From Nephrocerus scutellatus (taxonomy: Eukaryota; Arthropoda; Insecta; Diptera; Pipunculidae): a stretch of 64,000 nt of DNA. The DNA lies in NCBI GenBank assembly GCA_947095585.1, contig OX352761.1, positions 30,223,777 to 30,287,776 on the forward strand, in the 5' to 3' direction. Shown here one piece after another: positions 47,677 through 57,945 of this stretch. The stretch's first letter is position 1. Each line of letters opens with the position of its first letter. The position numbers and the translations under genes were made by a program. Under the pieces are notes generated by a model. The model was not told where the DNA came from and did no database searches. It saw nothing but the letters and a program-made list of their open reading frames with translations.

Positions 47677-47693
47677 TCTGCCGAAGCAAGAAC
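47587..47693 (-). ncRNA. U6: U6 spliceosomal snRNA
   Basis: On the minus strand it starts GTTCTTGCTTCGGCAGAAC and includes the invariant ACAGAGA box (near 47645), AGATTAGCATGGCCCC, GATGACACGCAAAAT and the end CGTTCCAC followed by seven T. It reads as the known fly U6 sequence over all 107 nt, as far as I can recall it. U6 forms the catalytic core of the spliceosome with U2. A PSEA and TATA at the expected spacing lie upstream and an oligo-T terminator downstream, so this is probably a working Pol III gene and not a retroposed copy. Confidence 0.97.
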
Positions 47694-47716
47694 AAAAGCT
47701 TATCTGTAAATTTTTG

Positions 47717-47723
47717 TTATATA
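47717..47723 (-). promoter_or_regulatory. TATA box of the U6 gene
   Basis: TATATAA on the minus strand at -30 to -24 relative to the U6 start, the position that specifies Pol III in insect snRNA promoters when combined with the PSEA. Confidence 0.85.
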
Positions 47724-47738
47724 CAATAGACAAGCTGT

Positions 47739-47759
47739 AAAAAAATATGGGAATTATAA
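47739..47759 (-). promoter_or_regulatory. PSEA of the U6 gene
   Basis: TTATAATTCCCATATTTTTT at -66 to -46 closely follows the Drosophila PSEA pattern TTATAATTCCCAACT. It is the binding site for the SNAPc-type complex. Confidence 0.85.
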
Positions 47760-47839
47760 AAGAAAAGAAAATTATTTAGGACAACCTCCTTTTATCATTT
47801 CACATTAAGAATAACAAAGAACACACAACTACACAAATA

Positions 47840-48095
47840 TTTTATTCCTTTATGCACGAACAATTGCCCGCGATAGCTTCTGTCCCTCGCAACTACTTTG
47901 GACAATTCTTGTGAGTAGGTACGTCTTTGCGGCACACATATACAAACATATAAGTTATCTTCTTTAAATATAAAGAATAGATGCTGCATTCCATAATGCC
48001 CGAGGAGCTGCTAGCAATAGCTTCTCTTGCAGCTACTTTAGACCTTTCTTATGTGTAGCGACTACTTTGCGCCACAAATAAACTCAACTAAACGT
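47840..48095. repeat. Degenerate direct repeat beside U6
   Basis: The phrase 'gatagcttctgtccctcgcaactactttgga' (near 47870) returns as 'aatagcttctcttgcagctactttaga' (near 48017), each followed by 'ttctt(g)tg(a/t)gta' and a 'ctttgcg.cac' block. The offset is about 145-150 bp. Possibly an old tandem duplication; no function visible. Confidence 0.4.
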
Positions 48096-48740
48096 TGCAT
48101 TCCATTTATCATCTACTCCTAACCAAATTGAATAACTTGAAAGGCATAATGGAATACAGCAAGCAAGTAAATTTCATGGCTTGATAAATCACACTTCTTG
48201 TTTATCTTCTACACTCAAATAAAACTATGTGCGCATAAAACAAAAACTTTGGAATTAGTTCTTCTCCACTGATTTAATAAACAAATAGCCAACAAGCACG
48301 ATTGCATCTTTCAGTGGGTTTATGAGGGTTGCAAACGTTTCATCAAATAATTTTTGAATTTCTGTACATGGGAGTTTCAATTGCAGTATAAGTGGATTCT
48401 TGACCGAAAGTGCAAAAACCTACCATGTTAGTGTAGTCACAATCTATGACAACTTGTACGAATATATATATATATACTTTTTTCTTAAGAAACTAACATT
48501 AAGATTTCATATCTTAAAAAACTAAGTTTTTATCTTTTTCCAGTGCTCAAAATATGTTTTTTTTAGGTATTTACATTTATATATTAAAATTTATTTATAA
48601 AAAATGTTTTGTCAATCAGTGGCGGAAGTATTTGGATTAAATCGATTAGAACAACGACGATTAAGCAAGTTAGTATATAAAGCGTTGGGATGTCTTGTTA
48701 ACCGTATAGATAAGCAAAGGCATTGTGATGAAATGTCTCC

Positions 48741-49020
48741 CTAGACTGTGGAAACTTCGAGATCTCTCTCGATTTTGGCGTTTTTTACAAACCACGGTGG
48801 TTTAGCTATATTTCTTAGGATTGTTGATTGTACGCGTTGTATTTTGTCCATGTTCGAACAGGCAGAAGTACTCCATAGTTGAATACCATAAGACCAAATT
48901 GGTTTTAGGATTGACTTATAGAGCAATACTTTATAACCAAGACTGCGACGATTTATCTAGTAGCCAATGCATTTTAGCCGCTTTTATTTTTATATTTTGG
49001 TTTTTTCCTTTGAGAACAAT
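48741..49020 (-). pseudogene. Jockey-like RT C-terminal relic
   Basis: On the minus strand: MLYKSILKPIWSYGIQLWSTSACSN, KIQRVQSTILRNIAKPPWFV, then a stop. This matches the C-terminal RT segment of the element at 58860-61262 (LLIYKTIIKPIWTYGIQ). Only the 3' end survives. Confidence 0.7.
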
Positions 49021-49136
49021 AATTGCATATCCTTTCTACAAAAATCATACTTAAATTGCAACGTATTGGTAAATTGGTAACATATGATGAACACAGCAAT
49101 TATAATTATAAGAAATAAGGTACGATGTCACATGTG

Positions 49137-49209
49137 GTTTCCGTGGTGTAGTGGTTATCACATCCGCCTAACACGCGGAAGGCCCCCGGTTCGATCCCGG
49201 GCGGAAACA
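49137..49209 (+). tRNA. tRNA-Val(AAC): tRNA-Val (anticodon AAC)
   Basis: The 73-nt cloverleaf folds completely: acceptor GTTTCCG/CGGAAAC with discriminator A, D arm GTGT/TCAC, anticodon stem TCCGC/GCGGA with loop CTAACAC (anticodon 49170-49172), T arm CCCGG/CCGGG with TTCGATC loop. A box (TGGTGTAGTGG) and B box (GGTTCGATCCC) are intact. No intron. The oligo-T at 49211-49215 should terminate Pol III. Confidence 0.97.
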
Positions 49210-49210
49210 G

Positions 49211-49215
49211 TTTTT
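49211..49215 (+). terminator. Pol III terminator of tRNA-Val
   Basis: TTTTT starting two bases after the mature tRNA 3' end. Confidence 0.8.
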
Positions 49216-50019
49216 GCTTCCACCTCGTTTTTTTCCCTTGCTAAATGAATTTAAAGATAGACCGGAGCAAGAAATAACAATTAGTTTTTTTTATGGAGGT
49301 ATTAAATTTAATTGGCAATTATCATCTTTTAATGTTTTTCTCTATCTCTTCGCTGAATTATGCTATGTTAAGAGGCATGAATCTTCATATTTACATAAAT
49401 GAGACTATTAATAGTAGTATTAACATACGTTAAGACGACAATTAAAAAACAAGTGCGATTGTTGTTAAAAAAAAGTTATGTTTTATAATTTTCAACCGTA
49501 TCCACATTTCGATTAAAAATTTTTTTTTTCTTGCGTTCGTATGGCAGGTACCAGTAAAAGCTGACTGAAGAAGATCCAGAAACATTTTGTGGAAGAAGAA
49601 ATCGTTTACATACAGAAATTGACGCGGTCAAAGATTTGTGCTGTGGCTTATGAGTAATATGGTATTTATGCAAGATTATAATACTTTGTCACGACTTTTC
49701 TAGTCGGGCCAAAGTAATTGATTATTCGGAGACAAGGTAAATAGTATTAAGAAACAACAGAAAGTGGTTATAAGTCAATTTTTTCGTCTTTCGAGATATT
49801 AAAAAGATGGGATTATTTCTATATACGGGATCGGTATTTGTAATTACATATGTACAAGGTCAAATCGGATGACCAAAAACTGGTTTATGCAAATAAAGGG
49901 TTTTTCAATGGGGTCAAAACAATGTATTGTTTTAATACAAACGCACCATTAAACTTTTTTTTATCATGGTGAAGTTCACGAACGAGCAACGTTTTAAAAA
50001 TTACTACCGAAATTCGGAG
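49216..50019. other. Non-coding stretch
   Basis: AT-rich, with no gene or recognisable element seen. Confidence 0.5.
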
Positions 50020-50240
50020 TCGATCAAATTAACCCGACTTTATTCAAACTTGCATCACTCTGTAAAAGTTTGGAAGTGATCTGGCCCTAGCGCCGAAGGC
50101 TTTCGTATTTTTTTTTTTCAAAGTTTAGCCGATTTTATTCAAACATTGCACACGTGATCTCCGATCACAACACTTTCTGTAAAAATTTGGAAGTGATCGT
50201 GCTCGAGGGGCTCCCATATAAATTACTGCAAATTTAGATA
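50020..50240 (+). repeat. Satellite-bearing dispersed element, short forward fragment
   Basis: Contains two partial units ('aacccgactttattcaaac', 'tttgcacacgtgatctccgatcacaacactttctgtaaaaatttggaagtgatcg') and a GC block. No borders are preserved. Confidence 0.55.
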
Positions 50241-50485
50241 ATTTATATGAATTATTTCAATTTTTGTGGGTTGGGTCGAGCCTTGGAATTTCGTCTGCTC
50301 AAGCTTTTTAACTGGTTAGACTCGTGTGGAATATTGTTACTAGTCATGTACTATCAGAGCGTGGAATTACTTACCAAAGATGGGATGGTAGAGAGGTTGC
50401 AGAACATTCTACAATCACGTTGTCTAAGCACGTTGTTGAAGTTCTTGATTGGACTTGAAAGTGCTCCGTAAACGTTTGCTTCGCT

Positions 50486-50710
50486 TGACTTATCAGTGGA
50501 GCAAAGGAGGTTCTAGAAGCAGGAGATTCGTAGTTCAAATCCCCAAAGAAAGACCATAAATCCTTTTCATGGTCCCACCTCTAGTGAAAATCCGAGAGTA
50601 ATAATTGTAAATAATAATTGGCATTAAATTGTAGGTTCATTCCCTTTGTTATTTGTATGCAAAATATAATACGCACAACACAAATGATCGCGAGAAGCTA
50701 GGTGTATATT
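50486..50710 (+). mobile_element. tRNA-derived SINE, degraded copy
   Basis: Shares 'gagattcgtagttcaaatcccc' (decayed B box), the 'ggtcccacctct' body, GGCATTAAATTGTAGGT and 'aacacaaatgatcgcgagaagctagg'. The head is decayed and the ATT tail is missing. Confidence 0.6.
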
Positions 50711-50955
50711 GCAAATGACAATGTGTGTTCGTATTTGGTAAAATGGAAGAAAAAATTTACATTTTAACATGAAATAGTGATGTATATCAAAAAAAAAATT
50801 TGTACATAAATCTCTTTAGCCTCTTTTTTAAGAACTTGACATTAAATTATTTTATTTATGGCTCGTTTTATTTGGGTTTTGAAGTAATCATTTCTGTTTT
50901 TCTTTCTCTTTCTCTTTCTCTCTGGGTACGTAATTTTTTTAATTTTCAAAGCAAT

Positions 50956-51195
50956 AGCTGTATTTTATTTGCCGAGGAATAAGGAATTACAACACAATTG
51001 CACTGTCGAATTCCTTCTTTGGAATTGGAAAACCTGCTGTTATTAGCTGTATTTTATTTGGAATCCAAAAAAGGAACTCGAATGTCAAAACCAGCCAAAA
51101 CCAGCCAAACAGCAGGTTTTCAAATTCAAAAGAAGGAATTCGGCAGTGCAATTGTTGTTGTAATTCCTAATTCGGATTCAAATAAAATACAGCTA
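50956..51195. mobile_element. Snap-back MITE family B, long palindromic copy
   Basis: The ends are GCTGTATTTTATTTG and its exact complement CAAATAAAATACAGC, flanked by TA. The arms continue as near-perfect inverted repeats for about 95 bp (CCGAGGAATAAGGAATTACA..., AATTGCACTG, GAATTCCTTCTTT, AAAACCTGCTG). The centre holds an extra GCTGTATTTTATTTGG, suggesting a rearranged or nested copy. Non-coding. Confidence 0.75.
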
Positions 51196-51234
51196 ATATC
51201 TTGAAGTCTCTGTTTGATTTTACAAACGAATCCT

Positions 51235-52225
51235 AAGGAAAAAAATTTAAAAAAAAATTATATGGGAACACCTCGGGCCTCAGCGCCCGATCACTCCAAA
51301 AAATTTACATAAACTTTTGTCCATCGGAATAAACATATGTTTAAAATTTAAAGAAAATCGGGCTAATTTTTAAAAAATTTATACGGGCACCCCCAGGGCC
51401 CATTCGCTCAAAAAATATCCAAAAAGTTTTGTCCATTGGAGATACACATGTGTATAAAATTTTACAAAATCGGGTTAATTTTTATTTTAAATTTGTATGA
51501 GGCCGCAGGACCCCAGGGCCCGGCGTCTGTAAATTTTTTACAATAGGTGTTGTCCATCGGAGTGTATAGAATTTAAAGAAAGTCGGGGTCATTTTTTTTT
51601 AAAAACATTTTTGGTGCCGCGCCCGTGGTCTCCAAAAAGTTTTGTCCATCGGAGATAACAGCGTGTATAAAATTTGAAAAAATTCGGGTTAATTTTTTTA
51701 AAAAATTTGTTGGGGCCCCATGACCCTGGGATCTTCAATTTTTTTTCAAAAAGTGTTGTCCATCGGAGATACACGCGTATATAAAATTTGAAGAAAATCG
51801 GGTTAAGTTTTTAAAATATTTGTTGGGGTCCCAGGACCCCGGAGCTTGGGATTTCCAAAGTTTTTACAAAAATTGTTGTCAATGGAGATACACACGTATA
51901 TAAAATTTGAAAAAAAGCGGGTTAATTTTTTTAAAAAAAAATTTTGGGGCACCACGACCTGGGTCTGTGTGGTCTCCAAAATTTTTACAAAAAGTGTTGT
52001 CTATCGGAGATACACATTTGTATAAAATTTTAAGAAAATCGGGTAAATTTTGTAAAATATTTGTATGGGAGCCGCCCGACCCCAAGGTCCGGGTATTGTG
52101 AAAGTATTGTCACCGGAAATATACATGTGTGCAAAATTTCAATAAAATCAGACTTTGGGAAGTATAGGGAATTAAAAAATGAAAATTGTTCTTGTAAATT
52201 CTCTAATTAGAGAATAATTGAAAAG
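51235..52225 (-). repeat. Satellite-bearing dispersed element, longest tandem array
   Basis: At least seven consecutive units. The landmark 'gtccatcgga' recurs at 51321, 51433, 51554, 51646, 51760, 51880 and 52001 (spacings about 112, 121, 92, 114, 120, 121). Each unit has 'aaaatcgggttaattttt', a GC-rich block of 15-25 bp that varies between units, and a palindrome of the form ACACATGTGT. It ends at the border block near 52165-52205. Confidence 0.8.
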
Positions 52226-52344
52226 TTTGATTTGGGCTAGTTTTGAAAAAATTTATATGGGAGCCCCTTGGCCCTAGGCCTCGATGTTGTCACCGGTCAC
52301 ATGTGTACAAAATTTTAATAAAATCGGGTAATTTTTTTTAAAAA

Positions 52345-52660
52345 TGCCGACTTTTTGAGATATTTGCAAAAACTCCAAAAACTGTCCAAGTAAGCTGCCG
52401 CTTCCGGTTGGCCCATTTCCGCCGAAATTAACTAAGACCTCTCAATTTACGTAAAAAGCTTAAATATGAATTTTCATTCCCATAAATTTAGCCGTATGGG
52501 CTGTACAGTGGACACAGACAGATAGACAGAGATTTTTTGTTTTTCGCTTTTTCTGACTCAGGAGATACGGAACTGGGAAATGCAAAAATCCCGAGTTCGA
52601 AAATTTTCATAATTACTAGTTAGAAATAATAAATTTGGCGACATTTTGAAAACTTTTTCT
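52345..52660 (-). repeat. Dispersed repeat B, copy 2 (reverse)
   Basis: Reverse complement of 55690-55960 in order: 'ttttgagatatttgcaaaaactc', 'cttccggttg', 'gtggacacagacagatagacagag', 'ctgactcaggagatacgg', 'cgagttcgaaaattttcat'. Confidence 0.65.
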
Positions 52661-52699
52661 GTTCTCTACTCTGTAACGAGCGAAGATACTTATCTATAC

Positions 52700-54690
52700 T
52701 TTTTATGTAATAAAAATTAGCATTAAATTATGTAATCAATTAGCTGAATGCTGGCTAATTGAATTCCAAAGCAAATTCAAATTGAATGCAAACTCGATTT
52801 TCAAAATAGTTTAGTAGCAAAGCAGGAGTATTCAATTTTTACAAAACTATACTATTAAACGCTTACAAACAAATTTATTAATTGGGTTGGTGGTCCTATC
52901 ATGACGTTGATCTATTGACCTAAAAAATCCTCCTTTCCTTAGTTCATATATGAATCATCACTGTGTCTCTGTCGGGAATTACCAACTAACAGCGAAAACA
53001 ATTTATAACATCAGATTAACATGAATGCATAGGAGGATACTTTGCATACTGTGATATTTGCATGTTGAACGGCACTACTAAAACCGTATACAAACCACAG
53101 TCTATTTATTTCAATTTTGTCAGTATCTAGTTTAGTATCGGCAGCCCAAATGTCCATCTGAACCAAAAGGTAGAGCTGAAAGATATGAGTACTGGTCAAG
53201 TTGCATCCAATAATTATTACGAGTACATAATACTCGTATATCATTTTTGAATTTTCGCAACGCGCAACAGCAAACAACAGCAGAAGCAAGCAAATCGCAC
53301 TGACCGTCGCACCGGATTCTGCGAAACACTTGAGCCTGCCGTCTCAGAGAGTATGTGGATCCATCCAGCACATTAGTGGCTTGACTGCGACCGTGAACGG
53401 AATGAAATTAGAGTTCATATTATTAAAGTAATTGGTTCGCTGCCCGCAACGAAATAATAAGTAAATAAATTAATTTCACATACAATTTAATAACGCTGAG
53501 ACAATCTTCAAATTAATAAAAGGTTAAAAGTGTATATTAGAAAAATAATTAAAAATATATCTTTCGAATCTTCTTCCATTTTTTCCTACTTAAAAACTTG
53601 TTATTACGAAAATGCAAATTGCAAAAAAAACCAATTAGTGAGAGAACTTGTTTTATTTTCGGGATTTTTCGTGGTTTTTAGTGAAAAAAAAGTAAACGCT
53701 GAAACTACAAAAAAACTGTGAAATGTGGTGTTTACTGCTTAAATACAGCTTAGCGCAATTTCGCCCAAGATCACTCTGTTTATTTGATGTTTACTTTCTG
53801 ATTAGCTAAAGTTAAAGTAAAGGTCATCATTTTGCCGATAAACTATGTTAACAGCATTTTAATGCTACCAACTGAAAACCTGTTTTGCTAACATTTCGTG
53901 CATTAGCTAATTCATTTCCTCCGTACTGAAGACAAGTGGTCATGAAGAATAATTTAAAGGTTCTCTTCTCATTCTCATTAATCGAGGATAGATATATAAG
54001 CTGCAGTTTATTGGCACAGGAGTAGGAACAGCATTTTGCTTTCCCAATAAATTGAACAAGAATGGTTAATTTTCGTACTACTTTGCCTTTTTCCACTTTT
54101 TAAAGAATTATTCTTGGGTATATTCTAAGAAAAAATCGTTCTGCAGTTCACATCTCTCTAATGTTCACATCATTTATCGGGGATTGACGAAAAAACTTAC
54201 TTTGGAAGACCCTGGCCCATGTTAACGGAAATTTCTCTGTTCATACTAATGGTAGAAACTTCGCTTTGGACTTTGTTTTTAGCCTTTGCCTTTTGAGTTT
54301 CAGGTTTGAGGATGAAATACTAGCCTTTGTAACTGCGTTTAAATAAAGTTGATATCTTATTTGAGTCATAAGATATCTAATTTCAATGCCTGTTCCATTT
54401 TTCCATGCTAATTTTTTAGTTTGAAGTGAACTTTCTTCAGAAAATGTGTAATAAACATAACATTTTATTACTTCTTTCTTATGAACGAAACATACATAGA
54501 TTTTATGATACTTGGGATGCTGGTTTTCCCAAGCAGGTAAAATTAAAAAAAAAAGATTTTTTGGCCTTAAGCTCCACAGGCTTTGAATTAAAATGATTTT
54601 ATGTGGTTTTAGATAATTTTTATTTTATGTGTATACTTTAACAGTTATAACAGGTGCTCAAAGGTTCCTCCATGGTTTTGTATGCTTGCT
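52700..54690. other. Non-coding stretch; possible 5' exon or promoter near 53240-53420
   Basis: No gene is demonstrated. Around 53240-53420 the composition changes to a CAA/CAG- and CG-richer sequence ('gcgcaacagcaaacaacagcagaagcaagcaaatcgc', written here in parts) that resembles fly 5' leaders. It could be the first exon of a gene continuing to the right, but no splice partner is proven. Confidence 0.35.
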
Positions 54691-54699
54691 AGAGCCCGT

Positions 54700-55075
54700 T
54701 TTTACATTTATATTAATATATTAATAATTAATACATTAATACATTAATACATTTTATATTAATAAATATGGAAATCTTAATGTACAGTGCACATATGTAT
54801 GTCTTTTATATGTTTCCATGCCGTTCATCCAATCACGTTTAAACTTTGCCTAGGGGTTTTATACCATAACTCCTAACGTTTCGTTATTGGAAGTGGCCCG
54901 ACTCCTGGCAAGGCGTCGCCATACGCATTTTTTTACATATACATATATATACATTTTACATATTCGTACATTGATATGCATTTTTTGGAATAGTATATAA
55001 TATATTCCAAAATAGTTTGCTATTTTGTTAAAATAAAAAATATTTTATTTTCCCGGACCACGCCCGGGTGTTTTA
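54700..55075. repeat. AT-rich tandem run and relic of the Helitron internal repeat
   Basis: 54720-54760 has repeated ATTAATAC-type units. 54835-54945 ('aaactttgcctaggggttttataccataactcct') matches the 144-bp unit at 57205-57600, and 'cgcccggg' follows at 55060, so this is probably a decayed Helitron relative. Confidence 0.5.
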
Positions 55076-55317
55076 TTATTATTGCTTTGCTGAAGGTGAA
55101 ACTTCCACTTTATTTATCAACTGATGAAAACTAAAGCTAATACAAAGTATGACAAAATTTGTTGGCGAAACTACTTGCTCGATGCAGTTGCTGATATGAT
55201 GATGCAACTGTGTGTAGTTTGTGGAATTTTATCTGGTACTTTGAAATAAACTGATGTGCAATTCTCCGAGTTAGCTGAACTGACGTGTTTATTTATATGT
55301 ACATTTGTATTCTTAAA

Positions 55318-55390
55318 GTTAACACAAATGGTTGCGAGAAGCCAGGCCTTGGACCGCATGGTCTGTCGCGCCGTTATTACTATTATTCTT
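55318..55390 (+). mobile_element. SINE 3' fragment
   Basis: Only the tail: 'aacacaaatggttgcgagaagc', 'aggccttggaccgcatggtctg', 'cgcgccgttattactattatt'. Same family as 56478-56762. Confidence 0.65.
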
Positions 55391-55639
55391 AAAGTGATTC
55401 TTTTTTGGTAACGATACCAATATGGTACTATTATGTTAAAATGCGGATTTTATTAGGCATTACTGATAAATATTTATTTTGACGGGACAACCTCTCATTT
55501 TACATGGAATAAGGGGTACATGTTCAAAAAGTTCAATGTTAAATGTTACACTGTTATGAGATACTGTTATGTCCCTGTTAGGTGAGACACTGTTATGTGC
55601 CACGTTAGTCTCACTTAACCTGTTATGGCACTATTTTAT

Positions 55640-56085
55640 GTATCGTTTTCTATAGTTTTACTTTCTTTTACATAGTAAAAGAAAGTATAGTATCATCAAA
55701 ATTTTCGAACTCGGGTTTTTTGCAGATTTACCTATTACCGTATCTCCAGAGTCAAAAAAGGCGAAAATAAAAAATTCTCTGTCTGTCTGTGTCCACTCTA
55801 CAGCGCAGACGGCTGAACTTATCAGAATGAAAGTTTAAGCTTTTTATATAAATTGTGAGGGGCCAGATGATTTTGACGGAAATCTGACAACCGGAAGTGA
55901 CAGTTTGCTTAGACAGTTTTTCGAGTTTTTGCAAATAACTCAAAAAGTATAGCACTTATGAAAAATCTGTAAAGTGGAAAGAAATTTAAACAAAAAAATA
56001 AAAAAAATTTAAGTTTTTTTTTTAAATAATTTAATATACATTTACTGAAGCCCCATACATAAAAGAAAGTCGTGCTGTGCCCACA
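55640..56085 (+). repeat. Dispersed repeat B, best copy, with left palindrome
   Basis: Starts with the palindrome TACTTTCTTTTAC-ATA-GTAAAAGAAAGTA (about 55660-55688). It then continues 'ttcgaactcgggtttttt', 'gtatctccagagtca', 'ctgtctgtctgtgtccactct', 'acaaccggaagtgacag' and 'agtatagcacttatgaaaaatctgt'. A second 'taaaagaaagt' lies near 56058. Non-coding. Confidence 0.65.
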
Positions 56086-56477
56086 CCTCAATTTTTTTAT
56101 ATATGTATTTCTTTTTTTATATTAACTTGTTTGATTTTACATCAGAAATTATGAAAACTATTCGCTCTGACGTATCGTTAGATTGAGCCAGAGATAAAAC
56201 AATACTTTGCCACTTCAATGAAATTTGGAAATTGATCAGTGCCACAAATTTGTTCTAATATTATTAAAATCTTTATTCTTCCCTTTTTAAAATTAAATTC
56301 TTTAAAATTCCCACGAAATAGGGAACAAATCAACGACTGGAACACTGAACAGGGAAATCGACAACTCAAATCAACTCTGGTGGTAAGGTCTCTAACTAAA
56401 AGCAGAATAGAATTATTTCATTCTCTATAGGCGTATTTTATTATCCGAGGAATTAAAATTTGAAAATAAGCAAAACA

Positions 56478-56762
56478 GCGCCGTGGCTCAGTGGATAAGA
56501 GCATGAACTTCTGAGCAGGGGGTTCGTGGTTCGAATCCTAGTAACACCAAAAGTATTTTTCACCTCTCGCGAATGGGTGACAAACGTTCCGAGAGTAATA
56601 ACTTGTCACGGAATGCTTCTGAATTCGCCGTTCGGATCCGGCATTAAATTGTAGGTCCCCTCCATTTGTGTGCAAAAATATACATGCTCAACACAAATGG
56701 TTGCGAGAAGCAAGGCCTTGGACCGCAATGGTCTGATCGCGCCGAATATTATTATTATTATT
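56478..56762 (+). mobile_element. tRNA-derived SINE, full-length reference copy
   Basis: 285 bp. The head GCGCCGTGGCTCAGTGGATA holds the A box and GGTTCGAATCC the B box (about 56529-56539), so Pol III transcription is possible. The body has 'cacctctcgcgaatgggtgacaaacg', GGATCCGGCATTAAATTGTAGG and 'aggccttggaccgcaatggtctgatcgcgcc'. The tail is (ATT)n. It sits at the broken end of a family B MITE fragment (56436-56477). Confidence 0.8.
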
Positions 56763-56919
56763 AACTTCGCGTCCGAATGTGTTTGTTTGTTTGTTTGTCA
56801 TAAAATTTTGTGATAAATTTTTAATCCAAAATGCCAATAATATACTTTGAAAATTTCATACAAATCGGTTGGTAAATGTAAGTTTCCATAAATAACAACG
56901 GCACAACATAATATGTTTA

Positions 56920-57945
56920 TCTATATATATAAAAAGAAGTGTACATTTTGATTGACACTCCATAACTCGAGAACGGCTCAACCGATTGCCATAACATTTT
57001 TAGGGAAGGTGCAGGGAGGAGTGATGATGGTTAGTTGAAATCCAAAATCGGTCCAGCCATTATCGAGTTATGATTTTTTTCCTGAAATGAACTCGCTCTT
57101 TCTAAAACAACCACAAATACACGTGAAATCGAAAAGTGAGACTTTGTATGTATGTATGTATGTATGTATTTATGTCCGATATGGACTGCCAAACCCTTCA
57201 ACCGATCGCGTTCTAACTTTGCATATGGGTTTTCTACCATAATAGGCACTAAATAGGTATATTTTGAAAGTGGTCAGACTCCTAGGTCAAGGGGTCACCA
57301 TACACATTTTTTTTATTTTGTTTACAAATTGCATGTTTTTATAAATCGACCGCGTTCAAACTTTACATAGGGGCTTTATACCATAATGGGCACATAAACG
57401 GCATATTTCGAAAGTGGTCAGACTCCTAAGTCAAAGAGTCTCCATAAGAATTTTTTTATTGTTTCTACAAATTGCATGTTTTTATGAATCTACCGCGTTC
57501 AAACTTTGCATAGGGGTTTTATACCATAATGGGCACATAATAGGTATATTTTGAAAGTGGTCAGACTCCTGGGTCAAAAGGTCACCATTTCACAAATTGC
57601 ATACAGGTGTTTTAAAAAAATAAACCCGATTTTCTTCACATGAGTCACGAAAACTGCATTTGTTTGATTAGTAGTTATTTTATTTTACACACAGGGAATG
57701 TAAAATAATATCAGCCACATTTTTAAACTGAATTTTTAGAATTTTTAAGATATATTATTGGCAGTTAGGGGAAAGTTATAGGTATATATGGAAGGGGAGA
57801 AAGGTAAAATTTTGACATGAGATTTACAAACGTATTTTTAAAAAAATGTCAACGTAAATTACGTGAGGGAAAGTTGTAGGCTATAGTACTCCCGTCAACC
57901 CGGGGGTTCATGTGTGCGGGTCGCAAAGCGCCCGGGAACAGCTAG
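56920..57945 (+). mobile_element. Non-autonomous Helitron carrying 144-bp tandem repeats
   Basis: Begins A|TCTATATATATAAAAAG and ends AACAGCTAG|T. The subterminal hairpin CGGG(t)CGC-AAA-GCGCCCG lies at 57917-57935, about 10 bp before the CTAG. 'ccataactcgagaacggctcaaccgattg' near the 5' end is shared (reverse) with the copy at 46191-46980. The interior carries three tandem units. A TATG microsatellite lies at 57147-57172. No Rep/helicase coding. Confidence 0.82.
57205..57600 (+). repeat. 144-bp tandem repeat inside the Helitron
   Basis: The landmark 'ttcaaactttgcatagggg' occurs at about 57211, 57355 and 57498 (spacing 144 and 143). Each unit continues 'ttttataccataatgggcac', 'gaaagtggtcagactcct' and 'acaaattgcatg'. 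The third unit is shortened. Confidence 0.8.

Noticed and set aside
51235..52225. Regularly spaced repeats that could suggest a CRISPR array
   Set aside because: Units are about 112-121 bp, degenerate, without unique spacers of constant length, and lie in an animal genome.
56478..56550. tRNA gene candidate
   Set aside because: A and B boxes are present, but the acceptor stem does not pair and the segment recurs as the head of a SINE.
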